A stretch of 64,000 nt of DNA from Halovivax ruber XH-70 (GCF_000328525.1 NC_019964.1:620001-684000); one strand, 5' to 3'. Numbered from the stretch's first letter, positions 1 to 8,678 are shown. A program made the numbers and translations. Notes: generated by a model not told the origin, from the sequence alone.

Positions 1-1
1 T

Positions 2-364
2 TTCCTCATCACCACCATGGACTCCTCGACGCTCAGCCTCGCCATGATCGTCGCCGACGGCGAGTCGCCCTCCTGGATCACGCGCGTCGTCTGGGGTGTC
101 CTCATGGTGTTGTTGACCATCGCGCTGATGCTCGCCGGCGGCATGAGCGTCATGCAGTCGTTCACCATCCTCGTCGGGCTCCCAACGGCGATCCTCTGTG
201 CCGTCGCGATGGTCGGGATGGTGCTGGAGTTCGAGCGAGAGGTGCCCGTCCTGGGTGCCGCGCTGGGTGGTGACGATGGCGGGGAACGGACGGATGACAC
301 ACCGGAGTCGACATCGTCGGTGACCGTCCAGGGATCGACCGGACAGCCCGCCGACTCGGACTAG
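2..364 (+). CDS. BCCT-family transporter, C-terminal part only
   Basis: This is the tail of a membrane transporter whose reading frame is already open at the first base. The visible part has a TTMDSSTLSLA segment, similar to the Ser/Asp-containing loop of betaine/choline/carnitine transporters, then two hydrophobic helices (WGVLMVLLTIALMLAGG and a second one around TILVGLPTAILCAVAMV). A hydrophilic acidic tail of about 45 residues follows. BCCT proteins import compatible solutes such as glycine betaine, which suits a halophile. The first ATG in frame (17) is internal and not the true start. The family call rests on about 120 residues, so the substrate is unknown. Confidence 0.7.
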   Translation, partial: FLITTMDSSTLSLAMIVADGESPSWITRVVWGVLMVLLTIALMLAGGMSVMQSFTILVGLPTAILCAVAMVGMVLEFEREVPVLGAALGGDDGGERTDDTPESTSSVTVQGSTGQPADSD

Positions 365-441
365 GTGGCCTGTGTTCGGCGCGATTGTGAAAATCGATTC
401 ACGGGATCATACGAACCGACTCGGTCACAGGCCGAGGGCAC

Positions 442-960
442 CTACAGATCGCGGCGATATTGCACGGTCGGGTACGGCTTCCCGTCGATCGGCGTCTCGT
501 CCGTCCCGACTCGCTCGAACCCACGGGCCTCGAAGAACCCGGCGCCGATTTCGTTCCCGTCGAGCATTTCGAGCGTGATCGCGTCGAGGTCGTCCGGGAG
601 TTCGTCGAGTCCGCGCTCTATCAGCGCTGTCCCTACACCCTCGCCCCAGACCTCCGGGTCGACGTAGAGCTCTTTCAGGCCTGCCTCGGTCTCGCCGACG
701 AACGGCTGGGTGTCCTCGCCCCAGCGGAGGTGGGCGTAGCCCAGCACCTCGCCCTCGTCGTCTTCGGCGACGAGGAAGCCCGCCGGGTCGTCCAAGAGCT
801 GGTCGAATCGGCGGTCCACGTGCTCGTCGACGGGATCGCTCGCGACCTGTTTGAGGACGTCCGCCGGGAGGACGTCGGCGTAGGCCGCCTCCCACGCCCG
901 GCCGTTTATCTCGATCGCCGCGCGCACGTCCTCGCGACCGCGGAGCTGTCGAACGTTCAT
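442..960 (-). CDS. GNAT-family N-acetyltransferase
   Basis: A 172-residue acetyltransferase that should move an acetyl group from acetyl-CoA to an unidentified amine. The acetyl-CoA binding signature is clear as YVDPEVWGEGVGTALIERGL near residues 105-125, after a beta-strand LGYAHLRWG and before the C-terminal EARGFERVG segment typical of GNAT proteins. The frame stays open 72 codons further upstream, but that stretch has no GNAT character. I therefore start at the ATG at 960 (MNVRQLRG), which gives the normal family length. It is transcribed alone and faces the transporter gene. Confidence 0.85.
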   Translation of the reverse strand: MNVRQLRGREDVRAAIEINGRAWEAAYADVLPADVLKQVASDPVDEHVDRRFDQLLDDPAGFLVAEDDEGEVLGYAHLRWGEDTQPFVGETEAGLKELYVDPEVWGEGVGTALIERGLDELPDDLDAITLEMLDGNEIGAGFFEARGFERVGTDETPIDGKPYPTVQYRRDL

Positions 961-1191
961 GGATGGTGGGTTGGGGTCGGGTCGACAAAAAACGGAGCGG
1001 TCGCGATAGACGGGTGAACCGTAGATTACAAGCGAATTTGGCGCAGCAGGACACGTCCCGATGCGGTGAAGCATCGGGTGCAGGTGCGTATTCGAGTTTA
1101 GCGTCGGTCGACCAATCCGACGGCACGCGGTCTGCAACGCCGATCGGAGGCTGATGCCTGTCGAGACGGAATGCACCGTTCTGGAGTTCGA

Positions 1192-1995
1192 TTACGTATC
1201 CGGGCGCACTACCTCGTCACCTCGGTTCACCCGGTCGAATGCTGCGAGATACGTGACCCTGTCACGGACTACGTCTACGTCAATTCCGAGATCAGCGGCC
1301 AGTTCGTCGATGGTCATCGATTCGTCGAGTACCTGAAGCACTTCGAGGCCACGGTAGTACCGGTTCGTCAGTTCTTGGACGCGATCCTCGATCGGCGTGA
1401 TCACGCCGTATCGCTCCTCGAGGTCGATCAGCGCCTCGTTCGCGAATGTGACGAACTGATCGTCGCCGAGACGGTCGATCTGAACCGCGAGTTCGTCGTC
1501 GACGGCATCGTAGTCGAGGCCGGCCTGTACCAGTGCGTTCATGTCCTCGATATCATCGTCGCGGCCGGCGATCGCCTTGAACAGGAAGATGTCTCCGTTG
1601 CTGACCAGTCGAACCGTCAGCGGGTCCGCCGCGAGAAACGACTCGCTGCGGTCCCGCATCCCATCGGTTAGCACGAGCTTGTTCGCCACCTGTCGGTTGA
1701 AGATGTCGAGACGGCATCCGTCGTCGTTCTCGACACAACAGGTCGCGCCCAGCGCTCGATAGTCCGCGTCCAGCGACTGTACTTCGGCATAGCCGAGATC
1801 CATCAAGACGGTCTACAGCTGGCCGTAGGCGTCGCCGTCGGCGACGACGAGGTCGATATCCTTCGTCGCGCCCTTGAGGTCTCGCAGCGACATCGCGCCG
1901 CCACCGATCAGGTAAACCGTGAGTGGTTCGGATAGCCCATCGGCGATCCGGCGGAACTCGCTCTCTATGTACTCCCGTCCGAACGTCGGTCTCAT
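1192..1995 (-). pseudogene. DUF6036-like nucleotidyltransferase interrupted by an in-frame TAG
   Basis: The first half (from ATG at 1995) has the nucleotidyltransferase core: YLIGGGAMSLR followed by KDIDLVV, i.e. the GG loop and paired acidic residues. The frame is cut at 1813-1815 by TAG, directly after GQL. It then continues in the same frame (TVLMDLGYAEV...) for another 200 codons to 1192, including a C-terminal HTH-like part (MTIDELAADLGIDVDVV). Without the stop it would be one protein of 267 residues. A single C-to-T change of CAG (Gln) would create the stop. Its ATG overlaps the TGA of the upstream regulator (ATGA), so the two were translationally coupled. Such NTases are often the toxin half of AbiE/MNT-type pairs; that role is inferred. 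Confidence 0.75.
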
Positions 1996-2918
1996 TCTGG
2001 TAGTTGCACCTCGTAATCGGCCGCAAGTTCCTGAAACTCGTCCCACTCGGGGAAGTGATCGTCGTCGATTTCGCCACGGGTGTCTAGATATCGGCGCAGG
2101 GCGTTGATTTCGGCTTCCAGTCCGTACTTGCTCGCGCACTCACAAAGTGCATCCTCGTCGACGTCGACGTGGCTGAGCAGGAGGAGGCAGTACGACCGAT
2201 GGCGCGTGTCGTCGTCGATCAGCAGGGTGTGACAGCACAGCTCCGCCGGCGTGATCGAATCGAGCGTCTCGGAGTAGACGTAGTAGCGGTGGCTGGTCAG
2301 CAGGAACAGCAGGTCGAAGACTGCGAACCGAGCTAGCCCTGTCTCGTGGAACTCATCTGCGTCGATCTCGGTATCGGTTTGTGCGAGAAATGTGTCGGCG
2401 TCCTCCCAGAGGATCGTGCCGTTCGGGGCGACGGATTCGAGCCGCCGTCGATGGAGGTGGTGTACGAGTTCGCGGGCGAACACGTGAAGTCGGTCGAAGT
2501 CCCCGTTGAACCGATAGTGACCGTCGTCCGTGCCGACGAGACCGCGGTCGCGAAGCCGGACGAGCACCCGATTGACCGTGTTGCGGTAGTTATCGGATTG
2601 CGCGGCGAGGTCCGCGACGGTTCGCGGCTGGTCGAGATAATAGAGGACGTCGAGAGTTTTGCCCGTCAACAACTCCGGGAAATCGATGTGAGAGTGTTGC
2701 CGAACGAGATCTTGGTAGATTTCGACGGGCCGAGCGTACGAGGGAGTGACGTGCTTCTTTCGTCCATCTCGGTCCGCGTCGAGCAAGCCCTTCTCGACGA
2801 GGTCAGTGACGGCTCGCGAAAGGTAACTCTCGCTGTGGTCGAGTTTCGTCGCGAGTTCGGAGATCGTGTCGCCGCGTTCGACGGTCGCGAGGACCTCCAG
2901 TTCGATGCGTCGCAGCAC
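1992..2918 (-). CDS. Tandem winged-helix regulator, partner of the broken nucleotidyltransferase
   Basis: A 308-residue protein with two winged-helix segments. One lies at about residues 12-50 (ISELATKLDHSESYLSRAV, then LVEKGLLDADRDGRKKHVT), the other at about 88-130 (TVADLAAQSDNYRNTVNRVL, then LRDRGLVGTDDGHYRF). The C-terminal half is helical and of unknown function. The first codon is GTG at 2918; a TATA box 25-30 bases upstream puts the transcript start at or next to it, so the mRNA is probably leaderless. The stop overlaps the start of the nucleotidyltransferase gene. The arrangement resembles AbiEi/AbiEii-type modules, where the HTH protein is antitoxin and repressor. It is intact although its partner is broken. 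Confidence 0.75.
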   Translation of the reverse strand: MLRRIELEVLATVERGDTISELATKLDHSESYLSRAVTDLVEKGLLDADRDGRKKHVTPSYARPVEIYQDLVRQHSHIDFPELLTGKTLDVLYYLDQPRTVADLAAQSDNYRNTVNRVLVRLRDRGLVGTDDGHYRFNGDFDRLHVFARELVHHLHRRRLESVAPNGTILWEDADTFLAQTDTEIDADEFHETGLARFAVFDLLFLLTSHRYYVYSETLDSITPAELCCHTLLIDDDTRHRSYCLLLLSHVDVDEDALCECASKYGLEAEINALRRYLDTRGEIDDDHFPEWDEFQELAADYEVQLPE

Positions 2919-2940
2919 GGTGTAACACAGTACGAAACAA

Positions 2941-2950
2941 ATATATAAAT
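2941..2950 (-). promoter_or_regulatory. TATA box of the winged-helix/nucleotidyltransferase operon
   Basis: On the minus strand the sequence reads ATTTATATAT and is the only strong AT block just upstream of the GTG at 2918. Archaeal transcription starts about 25 bases after the TATA centre, which places it at about 2919-2921, essentially at the first codon. Confidence 0.65.
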
Positions 2951-3173
2951 CAGTTTCGAGTAGTGTTACAGTGAGCGGGTCGAGAATCGTCGCTTTCGTC
3001 CCTGCGAATTCACCGCCTTCTCATTCGTGGGGTGACCGAGTCGCATTCAGCGACGTGGCCGAACGATCTCCCACTAGAGAAAGAATTATATCTAATTATA
3101 ATAAAATTATTGTCGATGGTCCGCTTTCCCTTCCGCGAATCTCGTTGTCGACAGTTGCCGGAGGGAGCCTTCG

Positions 3174-4607
3174 ATGACTAGGCGCGCGAGACGTCGGTCA
3201 CGACGTGCTTCGACGGACAAACGTGAGTCGACGGAACCGTCCCGATCCCAACGGGACACTCGGTCAGAGACCGCCGAACCACATTCTCTCGTACCTACGG
3301 GGATGTCCGAGATGGATGCGGCGATACCGACGGCCGGCGCGTCGGTCTCCCTCGGATCGACGGCGATAGCCCGCGCCGAAGAAGTCCGTGCTCGGTTCGA
3401 GAACAGACCCGACGAGATCCCGGACGACAACAACCGGCGAAATCTGGCGTCGCTCAAGCGGAACTGGGACGTCCACGAGGAGGCAGGGACTGCGGGTGAC
3501 GCCGGTGTTCCCGAGAGCGTCCGTGAGGTCATCTCTTCGTCAGGGCGGTCGCTCGACGCATCGATCCAGCGCGCCGTCGAAGACCGTCTGGGTGATTCGT
3601 TCGGCGACGTGCGGATTCACACGGGTCCTGCGGCCGCAAATGCCTGCGAGGACATCAGTGCGCGGGCGTTTACCGTCGGGAACCACATCGCGTTCAATTC
3701 GGGTGAGTACGATCCCGAGAGTCAGGAGGGCCAACACCTGCTCGCACACGAATTAGCCCACGTTCGCCAGCAAACCGACGGTGCCCTCTCGATGATGCCC
3801 CAGGAGGGCGTCGAACTGGAAATCGATCCCGACCCACAGCTCGAGCGCGAAGCCGAGGAGACCGCCCAGCGCGTAATGGAAGGTGGCGAACTCGGGATAC
3901 AACGGTTGGGACAGACGGAGGTCCACGTCCAGCGCGTCCCCAAAGACCAGATGTTCAGCGCGCTGGCGGTGTTCGGACTCGAAAACGAGGGCGGCGAGAT
4001 TGGCGCCTTCCAGCGCGAGCAGAACGCGGACCGAATCGAACACGTTCGGAGTGCGATCGAACGCTTCAATGCGCAGACGAACGAGGTGGCGGAGCGGCGA
4101 AACGATCGCGCGTTACAGAAGCTGATCGAGAGCGAAGTGGCCGCGACGGATGCCAAGTTGACGACCGATGGGCGGATCGAGGGCCCCAAATCCGTGACCG
4201 AGGGTCACTTCGACCACCGGACGGCCAAGGCGATTCTGGCAAAGGATTTGCCGACGAAGTCGGAATTGCAACAGCGAAAGCAGGACATCGAAGACGAACT
4301 GTCCTCCGAGCTGGAGCAGGTAGCACTGACCGAACAGCAACGCGAGAAACTGGACGTGGGTGTCGAACACGGACTCGTCGGGAACCTCGCGGAGAAGACC
4401 GCGTTCGGGATTCTCAAACGGCTCGACACGGTGTTCGGAGCGTTCGGTTCGATGGCCTACAGGGTAGTCAAGGAGAACTGGGGAACTATCGACGGCGACA
4501 TCGTCGAACGAGCGATCGAGCTTCGGGAAGAGTTGATCGACGAAGCAGTGCAAGATGTCAGGTTTGGCGGTGACTCACAGGGAGTCGGCGAAGGAGGTCA
4601 TGTCTAA
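3174..4607 (+). CDS. eCIS-core (DUF4157) protein with HELAH motif
   Basis: A 477-residue protein. Residues 1-35 are very basic and disordered. Residues about 125-200 form a DUF4157 domain, the domain linked to cargo of extracellular contractile injection systems (eCIS). It shows FGDVRIHTGPAA, ARAFTVGNHIAF and the zinc-protease motif HELAH (192-196); E226 in LEREAEETA could be the third ligand. After it come two short IQR/VQR motifs (GIQRL, HVQRV) common downstream of DUF4157, then a long helical part with likely coiled coils at about 290-320 and 355-390, probably the effector half. A GGAGG at 3160-3164 lies nine bases before the ATG and fixes the start. No sheath, tube or spike genes occur here, so any injection machine must be elsewhere. 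Confidence 0.8.
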   Translation: MTRRARRRSRRASTDKRESTEPSRSQRDTRSETAEPHSLVPTGMSEMDAAIPTAGASVSLGSTAIARAEEVRARFENRPDEIPDDNNRRNLASLKRNWDVHEEAGTAGDAGVPESVREVISSSGRSLDASIQRAVEDRLGDSFGDVRIHTGPAAANACEDISARAFTVGNHIAFNSGEYDPESQEGQHLLAHELAHVRQQTDGALSMMPQEGVELEIDPDPQLEREAEETAQRVMEGGELGIQRLGQTEVHVQRVPKDQMFSALAVFGLENEGGEIGAFQREQNADRIEHVRSAIERFNAQTNEVAERRNDRALQKLIESEVAATDAKLTTDGRIEGPKSVTEGHFDHRTAKAILAKDLPTKSELQQRKQDIEDELSSELEQVALTEQQREKLDVGVEHGLVGNLAEKTAFGILKRLDTVFGAFGSMAYRVVKENWGTIDGDIVERAIELREELIDEAVQDVRFGGDSQGVGEGGHV

Positions 4608-4609
4608 CG

Positions 4610-5515
4610 ATGAAGGCTATTATCACTGGAGAAAATGATGAGCGGGCTGGGGTCAACCTGCGGGACAATAATGGGATAGAGCACGTCATCGAACTGGAAT
4701 TCGATGGTGAAATAAAATACCACGAAACAGACGGCTACACGCACGAATTTTCCAAACGTTCTAAAGAAGAAACCGAACATTGCCACCAGGCCCGTCGCCT
4801 CGCCAAGTGGCACGTTTATCGCGAGCAGGGCTACGATACGGTGATACCCTCCGCCAATCCTGACCGGATCGTCGCGGCGATCCTGGCAATTCTCGATATG
4901 CCGAGTGTCGAGGTCGAGCACTACTTCGGTAACCTGGAAGCCGAACTGCTCCGCTACCAGAATGGGTCCTACGAGCATCTGCCGTTCGAGGACGTCGATC
5001 CGTCGGAGCTCTACGTCTATCGCCAGGATATCTGGGTCACACCGGATCCAACCGAGGCAAATCCGCCGCTACTCGAGCAGTTCTGCGAGTACGTGGATTC
5101 GCCGCTGCAGACGCTCGGCGAAATTCTCGGGGACGGTCCCGATCCCCGGGATTCACTACCAGCGTACGAGATCGAAGCCGTCTCCGACGTTCACTATCTC
5201 TACAGCGACGGACGATCGCGGGAAGAACAGTGGACCGACCAGCCACTGGATCGAGAGCCCGACGCCCGGATCGAGTTGCTGGCGATCGATCCGGACGCGT
5301 TCGATTCGTTCGCACAACTACTCGCCTCACACCTCGGCAACCAGATTCGGGATCGATTCCTCGACATGGGGCTAGAGCCACCGAAACCGTTCCAGACGCC
5401 GGGGCTTGGCACGCACGACGCGATGATCAAACAGCAATTGATGCCGATGTACGACCGCCATTTCCTGGCCAGCGAGCACGACAACCCGTGGGACCAGACC
5501 GCTGGCTTCCTGTGA
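4610..5515 (+). CDS. Unknown protein paired with the eCIS-core gene
   Basis: A 301-residue soluble acidic protein with no motif I recognise. It begins two bases after the stop of the DUF4157 gene. A GGAGGT at 4593-4598, inside the end of that gene, serves as its ribosome site, so the two are surely co-transcribed and probably act together. It has no signal peptide or membrane segment. The N-terminal third looks beta-rich (HVIELEFDGEIKYHETDG). Position and lack of a signal suit an immunity protein, a loading chaperone or a second effector, but nothing visible decides between these. Confidence 0.75.
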   Translation: MKAIITGENDERAGVNLRDNNGIEHVIELEFDGEIKYHETDGYTHEFSKRSKEETEHCHQARRLAKWHVYREQGYDTVIPSANPDRIVAAILAILDMPSVEVEHYFGNLEAELLRYQNGSYEHLPFEDVDPSELYVYRQDIWVTPDPTEANPPLLEQFCEYVDSPLQTLGEILGDGPDPRDSLPAYEIEAVSDVHYLYSDGRSREEQWTDQPLDREPDARIELLAIDPDAFDSFAQLLASHLGNQIRDRFLDMGLEPPKPFQTPGLGTHDAMIKQQLMPMYDRHFLASEHDNPWDQTAGFL

Positions 5516-5678
5516 GGACGGGTGGCTTGCGGACGAATTGCGCGTGAATCTGAACTCGCCACGTGCCAACACTTCAGGGAGTTTGCTGATCGAGTCGGTT
5601 CTCGTTTGGGATCGTCACGAGGAGACCGATTCATTTGAGAGTGGTGGATTCTGCGTTGGATACAGCCAATTAGGGGTA
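5516..5678. other. Spacer between the eCIS pair and the structured leader
   Basis: I see no convincing gene here. The stretch ends in the AT-richer promoter segment that precedes the structured leader. Confidence 0.5.
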
Positions 5679-5686
5679 GATATAAG
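5679..5686 (+). promoter_or_regulatory. TATA box upstream of the structured leader
   Basis: GATATAAG follows a purine-rich TTAGGGGTA that could act as a BRE-like element. The expected start of transcription is about 5708-5710, which coincides with the first base of the long stem described next. Confidence 0.55.
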
Positions 5687-5708
5687 TCGCTGTACAACGC
5701 ACTGACGG

Positions 5709-5791
5709 GTGGAAGCGATCGTCTTCAGAAGGCCAGGGGACTGCCAATTGAATGTCCCGGGTGGTGGAGCACCCGAGACGATTGCTTCCAC
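5709..5791 (+). ncRNA. Predicted three-way-junction RNA (leader or small RNA)
   Basis: Bases 5709-5724 (GTGGAAGCGATCGTCT) pair with 5776-5791 over 16 consecutive positions, one of them a G-U wobble at 5717/5783. Inside are two hairpins: GGGAC 5737-5741 with GTCCC 5754-5758, and CGGGTG 5758-5763 with CACCCG 5770-5775, the latter stacking directly on the outer stem. A TATA box sits at the right distance for transcription to begin at 5709. The structure ends seven bases before the Shine-Dalgarno of the next gene, so it may be a regulatory leader, an independent small RNA, or a MITE-like palindrome. Function unknown. Confidence 0.5.
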
Positions 5792-5813
5792 ACCTATGGA
5801 GGGGTATGCAAGC

Positions 5814-6197
5814 ATGACTGGATACAATTCAGACCGACATAAGCGTCCCGGGAGCGAATCGCGCGAAAACGACCGCCAGAGAACTACAGACGGCGGAAGT
5901 AGTGATGAGTCTGTAGAAACTGGTCAGGAATCAGAGGCAGACGGCTCGATGCCCGACACGGACGATTCTGACGACGACTGTGATCCCGATCCGCCAGCGA
6001 CTGGTGGGGAGGCAGGCGGGGGCGAAGAGGATGTGCCGGCGTGGAAGGAGTACGGCTATCCGCGCAAGCCAAAGTGGGCGCCCGACTGTCCGCGCTGCGG
6101 TGGGCCAATTCTCGGGGTCACGATCGCCGGACCAGGAGTGAGTCAGGTCACGCCCTGTGGATGTAACGTGGCGCCATCGGACGTGGAAATTCTCTGA
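5814..6197 (+). CDS. Small zinc-binding protein with disordered acidic N-terminus
   Basis: A 127-residue protein. The first about 85 residues are acidic, Ser/Asp/Gly-rich and likely disordered. The C-terminus carries CPRCGG...CGC (CPRCGGPILGVTIAG then VTPCGCNV), a four-cysteine zinc site. The frame is open back to 5709, but a GGAGGGG at 5798-5804 spaced nine bases from the ATG at 5814 selects that start. The longer version would also translate the predicted RNA structure. Small zinc-finger proteins like this are common in haloarchaea and mostly of unknown role. Confidence 0.65.
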   Translation: MTGYNSDRHKRPGSESRENDRQRTTDGGSSDESVETGQESEADGSMPDTDDSDDDCDPDPPATGGEAGGGEEDVPAWKEYGYPRKPKWAPDCPRCGGPILGVTIAGPGVSQVTPCGCNVAPSDVEIL

Positions 6198-6271
6198 TCG
6201 AAGGGACGAGTCGTGGATGCTGGATGGTAATTTTTGAAAGTGACTCTCCTGTCTGGAACTGCTAAGTAGTC

Positions 6272-6456
6272 AAAAGCCCCTGACGTTCTCGGGTCGGTGC
6301 GGTCGCTCACGGGTCGCTTCGCTCCCCCTTCGCGGATCCGAGGCCTCACTGCGGTCGGCCTCGCTCTCGCTGCGCGCTTCGCTCACTTCGTTCGCTGTAG
6401 TGCTTACGTCCCGCGCCTTCCCCGAGACCGCCAGCCCCTTTTATTCCCACCCAGGT
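6272..6456 (+). repeat. Dispersed noncoding repeat, copy 1
   Basis: This stretch begins CAAAAGCCCCTGACG and ends near CCCCTTTTATTCCCACCCA. It contains GTCGGTGCGGTCGCT and GCGCGCTTCGCTCACTTCG, short inverted motifs that make it hairpin-rich. A second copy lies in opposite orientation at 8679-8802; this copy has about 60 extra bases in the middle. It accounts for most of the gap between the zinc protein and the next gene and lies at the 3' side of the nuclease gene. Confidence 0.8.
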
Positions 6457-6507
6457 AGTTGATCGGGAGCTGGAGCGGACGAATGGACGGGCGGGCAGCT
6501 ACAGACC

Positions 6508-7755
6508 TCAAACCAACTCCCGAAGCGCCCAGATGTCCTCTGTCGGATCCAGTTTGTTCGGCTCCTTCCCACGCTCCGTCACGATTCCGGCGTGGTAGAG
6601 CATCGCCTTCAGTTGAAACACCGTCGGCGAGTGGTAGACGGTCCCGTCCGCTAATTCGGACGTCTGCAGTTCCCCCTCCTCGTCGAGCACCCGACTCCGT
6701 ACGTCCTCGTCGCCTTTGATGAACAGTTCCACCGCGAAAGTCGAGTGCGTCCCGTGGAGGTACGTGACGAGATCCACCAGCGTTGGACGGGAGTTTCCGA
6801 TCTCGTGCAGTTCCTGCAGCATCGAGACAAGTAACGTCGTGGCTTTGTAGTCGTAGACGATCCGACGAGCGAGCTGGCCCCACAGCGGTTCGTCGTCGAT
6901 GAAGCGTTTCCGGCTGCGTTTCCAGTTTTCGAACTCACGAAGGGCAGCCTCGACGGTGCCGTAGTTGGACTTCGCGAAACGGACGACCTCCTGGCCCAGC
7001 GTGGTGAGTTCGGTGCGGCCGTTTCGTTCGTGGATCAGTCCGAGGAAGGCGGCTCCCTGTCGCGATCCGTCGACCTCGCCGACGACGTGTTCCGCTTGCA
7101 GTTCCGCCGTCTCCCTGTCGGCGTAGCACGACAGCGCGTACCCGAGGTAGTTCTTCGGGTGATTCAGCGAGAAGGACTTGTCGGCCACACCCTGCGCACT
7201 CGCCTGGAAGCGGATCGCCGTGGCGTCCGAAGTGGTCCGGTTGCCCACGACTCTGGGGCGCTCGATCGGCGTCACGGTCCCAGCCTCGGAGACGCCCAGG
7301 ACGCCGACGTTCAATTCGCGGGCCAGCGTCCGATCTGTCTGCGTGATCGTCTTCGCCGGGGCCGCGAGGTAGGCCACGTTGGCCTCCGCGAGCCGATCGT
7401 ACGCCTGCGTGATGCCCTTCTCAGTCGGCACGCCATCTTCCTTGCTGTCATAGCCCTTCGCCTCGATCACGATCAGCGGTGGCTCGTCGCCGAATCGCTC
7501 CACTGCGAGGAAGTCATTGTCCAAGTTTCGGACCCCGACGAGGTCGGGATAGCCACCACCGAGGCGAACGTGGTTGAACGGCGAGAGGCGATCGCGAATA
7601 CGTTGATCGAGCGGCTGGCCGGACAGCCACTCGTTTTTCGCAAACTGCGTGTCCACGACCGCGTAGGTGTCCGAGGCCCCGTCCTCGGGAAAGAGCGCCT
7701 CTTTCGTCCGCGCGAGGACGTGGGGCTCGGAAAGTGAAACCGCCGAGCTGCTCAT
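6508..7755 (-). CDS. PD-(D/E)XK nuclease-like protein
   Basis: A 415-residue protein with a restriction-endonuclease-like core near the N-terminus: GGYPDLVGV (D71), then LIVIEAKGY (E98-x-K100), and a possible Q117 in GITQAYD. These are the usual metal-binding and catalytic positions of PD-(D/E)XK nucleases. The rest is helical, without membrane segments, and may bind DNA. The frame extends 33 codons upstream, but I start at ATG 7755 (MSSSAVSL), where the conserved-looking part begins. It is divergent from the GIY-YIG-like gene at 7923; both are enclosed by inverted repeat copies. A defence or restriction role is inferred. No methyltransferase is next to it. Confidence 0.7.
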   Translation of the reverse strand: MSSSAVSLSEPHVLARTKEALFPEDGASDTYAVVDTQFAKNEWLSGQPLDQRIRDRLSPFNHVRLGGGYPDLVGVRNLDNDFLAVERFGDEPPLIVIEAKGYDSKEDGVPTEKGITQAYDRLAEANVAYLAAPAKTITQTDRTLARELNVGVLGVSEAGTVTPIERPRVVGNRTTSDATAIRFQASAQGVADKSFSLNHPKNYLGYALSCYADRETAELQAEHVVGEVDGSRQGAAFLGLIHERNGRTELTTLGQEVVRFAKSNYGTVEAALREFENWKRSRKRFIDDEPLWGQLARRIVYDYKATTLLVSMLQELHEIGNSRPTLVDLVTYLHGTHSTFAVELFIKGDEDVRSRVLDEEGELQTSELADGTVYHSPTVFQLKAMLYHAGIVTERGKEPNKLDPTEDIWALRELV

Positions 7756-7922
7756 GCCCGGAAATCGAAGGCCGGCGACAAGAACGTTCGCACTCGATAA
7801 ATGCCGAAACGGCAACGGACGGGTCTTGGAAATCGCAGACTCGCGATAAATCACTCTAATTTTCTCCCCCTAATCGGCCAGCTAGCTTTAGATAATAGAA
7901 GCGGTTGGTCCGCTGACCGAAG

Positions 7923-8636
7923 ATGGGACGACGCGACGATCTCGATCGACTGTACGACCTGCTGGATCGACTCGACGACCGCGTCGGCGGCGCGAAGACG
8001 CTCACCGACTGCACCGGCTACATGGACTGGCCGGAGCGCGGCCTCTACGTGTTCTTCGCCGACGGCGAGACCCGAGACGGAACCGAGCAGCCGCGGCTCA
8101 CCCGCGTTGGAACGCATGCCGTGTCGTCGGGAAGTGGAGCCTCACTTTGGGAGCGACTGAGGGCTCACCGAGGAGTGAACAGTGGGACATTTGGGGGAGG
8201 AGGCAACCATCGGATGTCAGTTTTCCGCAAACGGGTTGGTGAGGCAATGATTCACCATGATGGCATCCAGGAGGAGCTATCTAACTGGGGAGAGGGGAAT
8301 AGCGCCAATCGCGACACACGTCACGACGAGCACGATCACGAAGTCCGTGTCAGCGAGTACATTCGCGACCTTCCGTTCCTCTGGATCGACGTCGACGACG
8401 AACCGGGACCGGACAGCGAACGCGCGTACCTCGAATCGAACCTGATCGCGCTCGTCAGCAACTACAAAACCGAACCGATCGACCCGAGAGCGAGTGATTG
8501 GCTCGGCGGCCACTGTCCCTCCGAACCGATTCGAAATTCGGGACTCTGGAACGTCAACCACGTTGACGAGGCGTACGATTCGAACTTCCTCACCCTGCTC
8601 GAAACCCGAATCGACGAGACGGAGCCGATCGACTGA
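7923..8636 (+). CDS. GIY-YIG-like nuclease family protein
   Basis: A 237-residue protein whose first half fits the GIY-YIG fold. GLYVFF (40-45) stands for the GIY strand, LTRVGTHA (59-66) for the YIG strand, and WERLRAHRG (76-84) supplies the conserved Arg/His region. The later part (YIRDLPFLWIDVDDE, RAYLESNLIALV) resembles the extended GIY-YIG proteins of haloarchaea. The motif residues are substituted (GLY, RVG), so activity is not certain. It starts 167 bases from the divergent PD-(D/E)XK gene, and the two may form one nuclease module. Confidence 0.65.
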   Translation: MGRRDDLDRLYDLLDRLDDRVGGAKTLTDCTGYMDWPERGLYVFFADGETRDGTEQPRLTRVGTHAVSSGSGASLWERLRAHRGVNSGTFGGGGNHRMSVFRKRVGEAMIHHDGIQEELSNWGEGNSANRDTRHDEHDHEVRVSEYIRDLPFLWIDVDDEPGPDSERAYLESNLIALVSNYKTEPIDPRASDWLGGHCPSEPIRNSGLWNVNHVDEAYDSNFLTLLETRIDETEPID

Positions 8637-8678
8637 GGGAGGCCGAACAACCGGTTTCTACAGCTCGCCGACCAGCAG

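Noticed and set aside
1813-1815. TAG as a recoded (pyrrolysine) codon
   Set aside because: Haloarchaea are not known to use pyrrolysine, and other genes here end normally in TAG. A point mutation is simpler.
5709-5813. Translation of the zinc protein from GTG at 5709
   Set aside because: It would cover a strong RNA structure, and the good Shine-Dalgarno at 5798-5804 serves the ATG at 5814.
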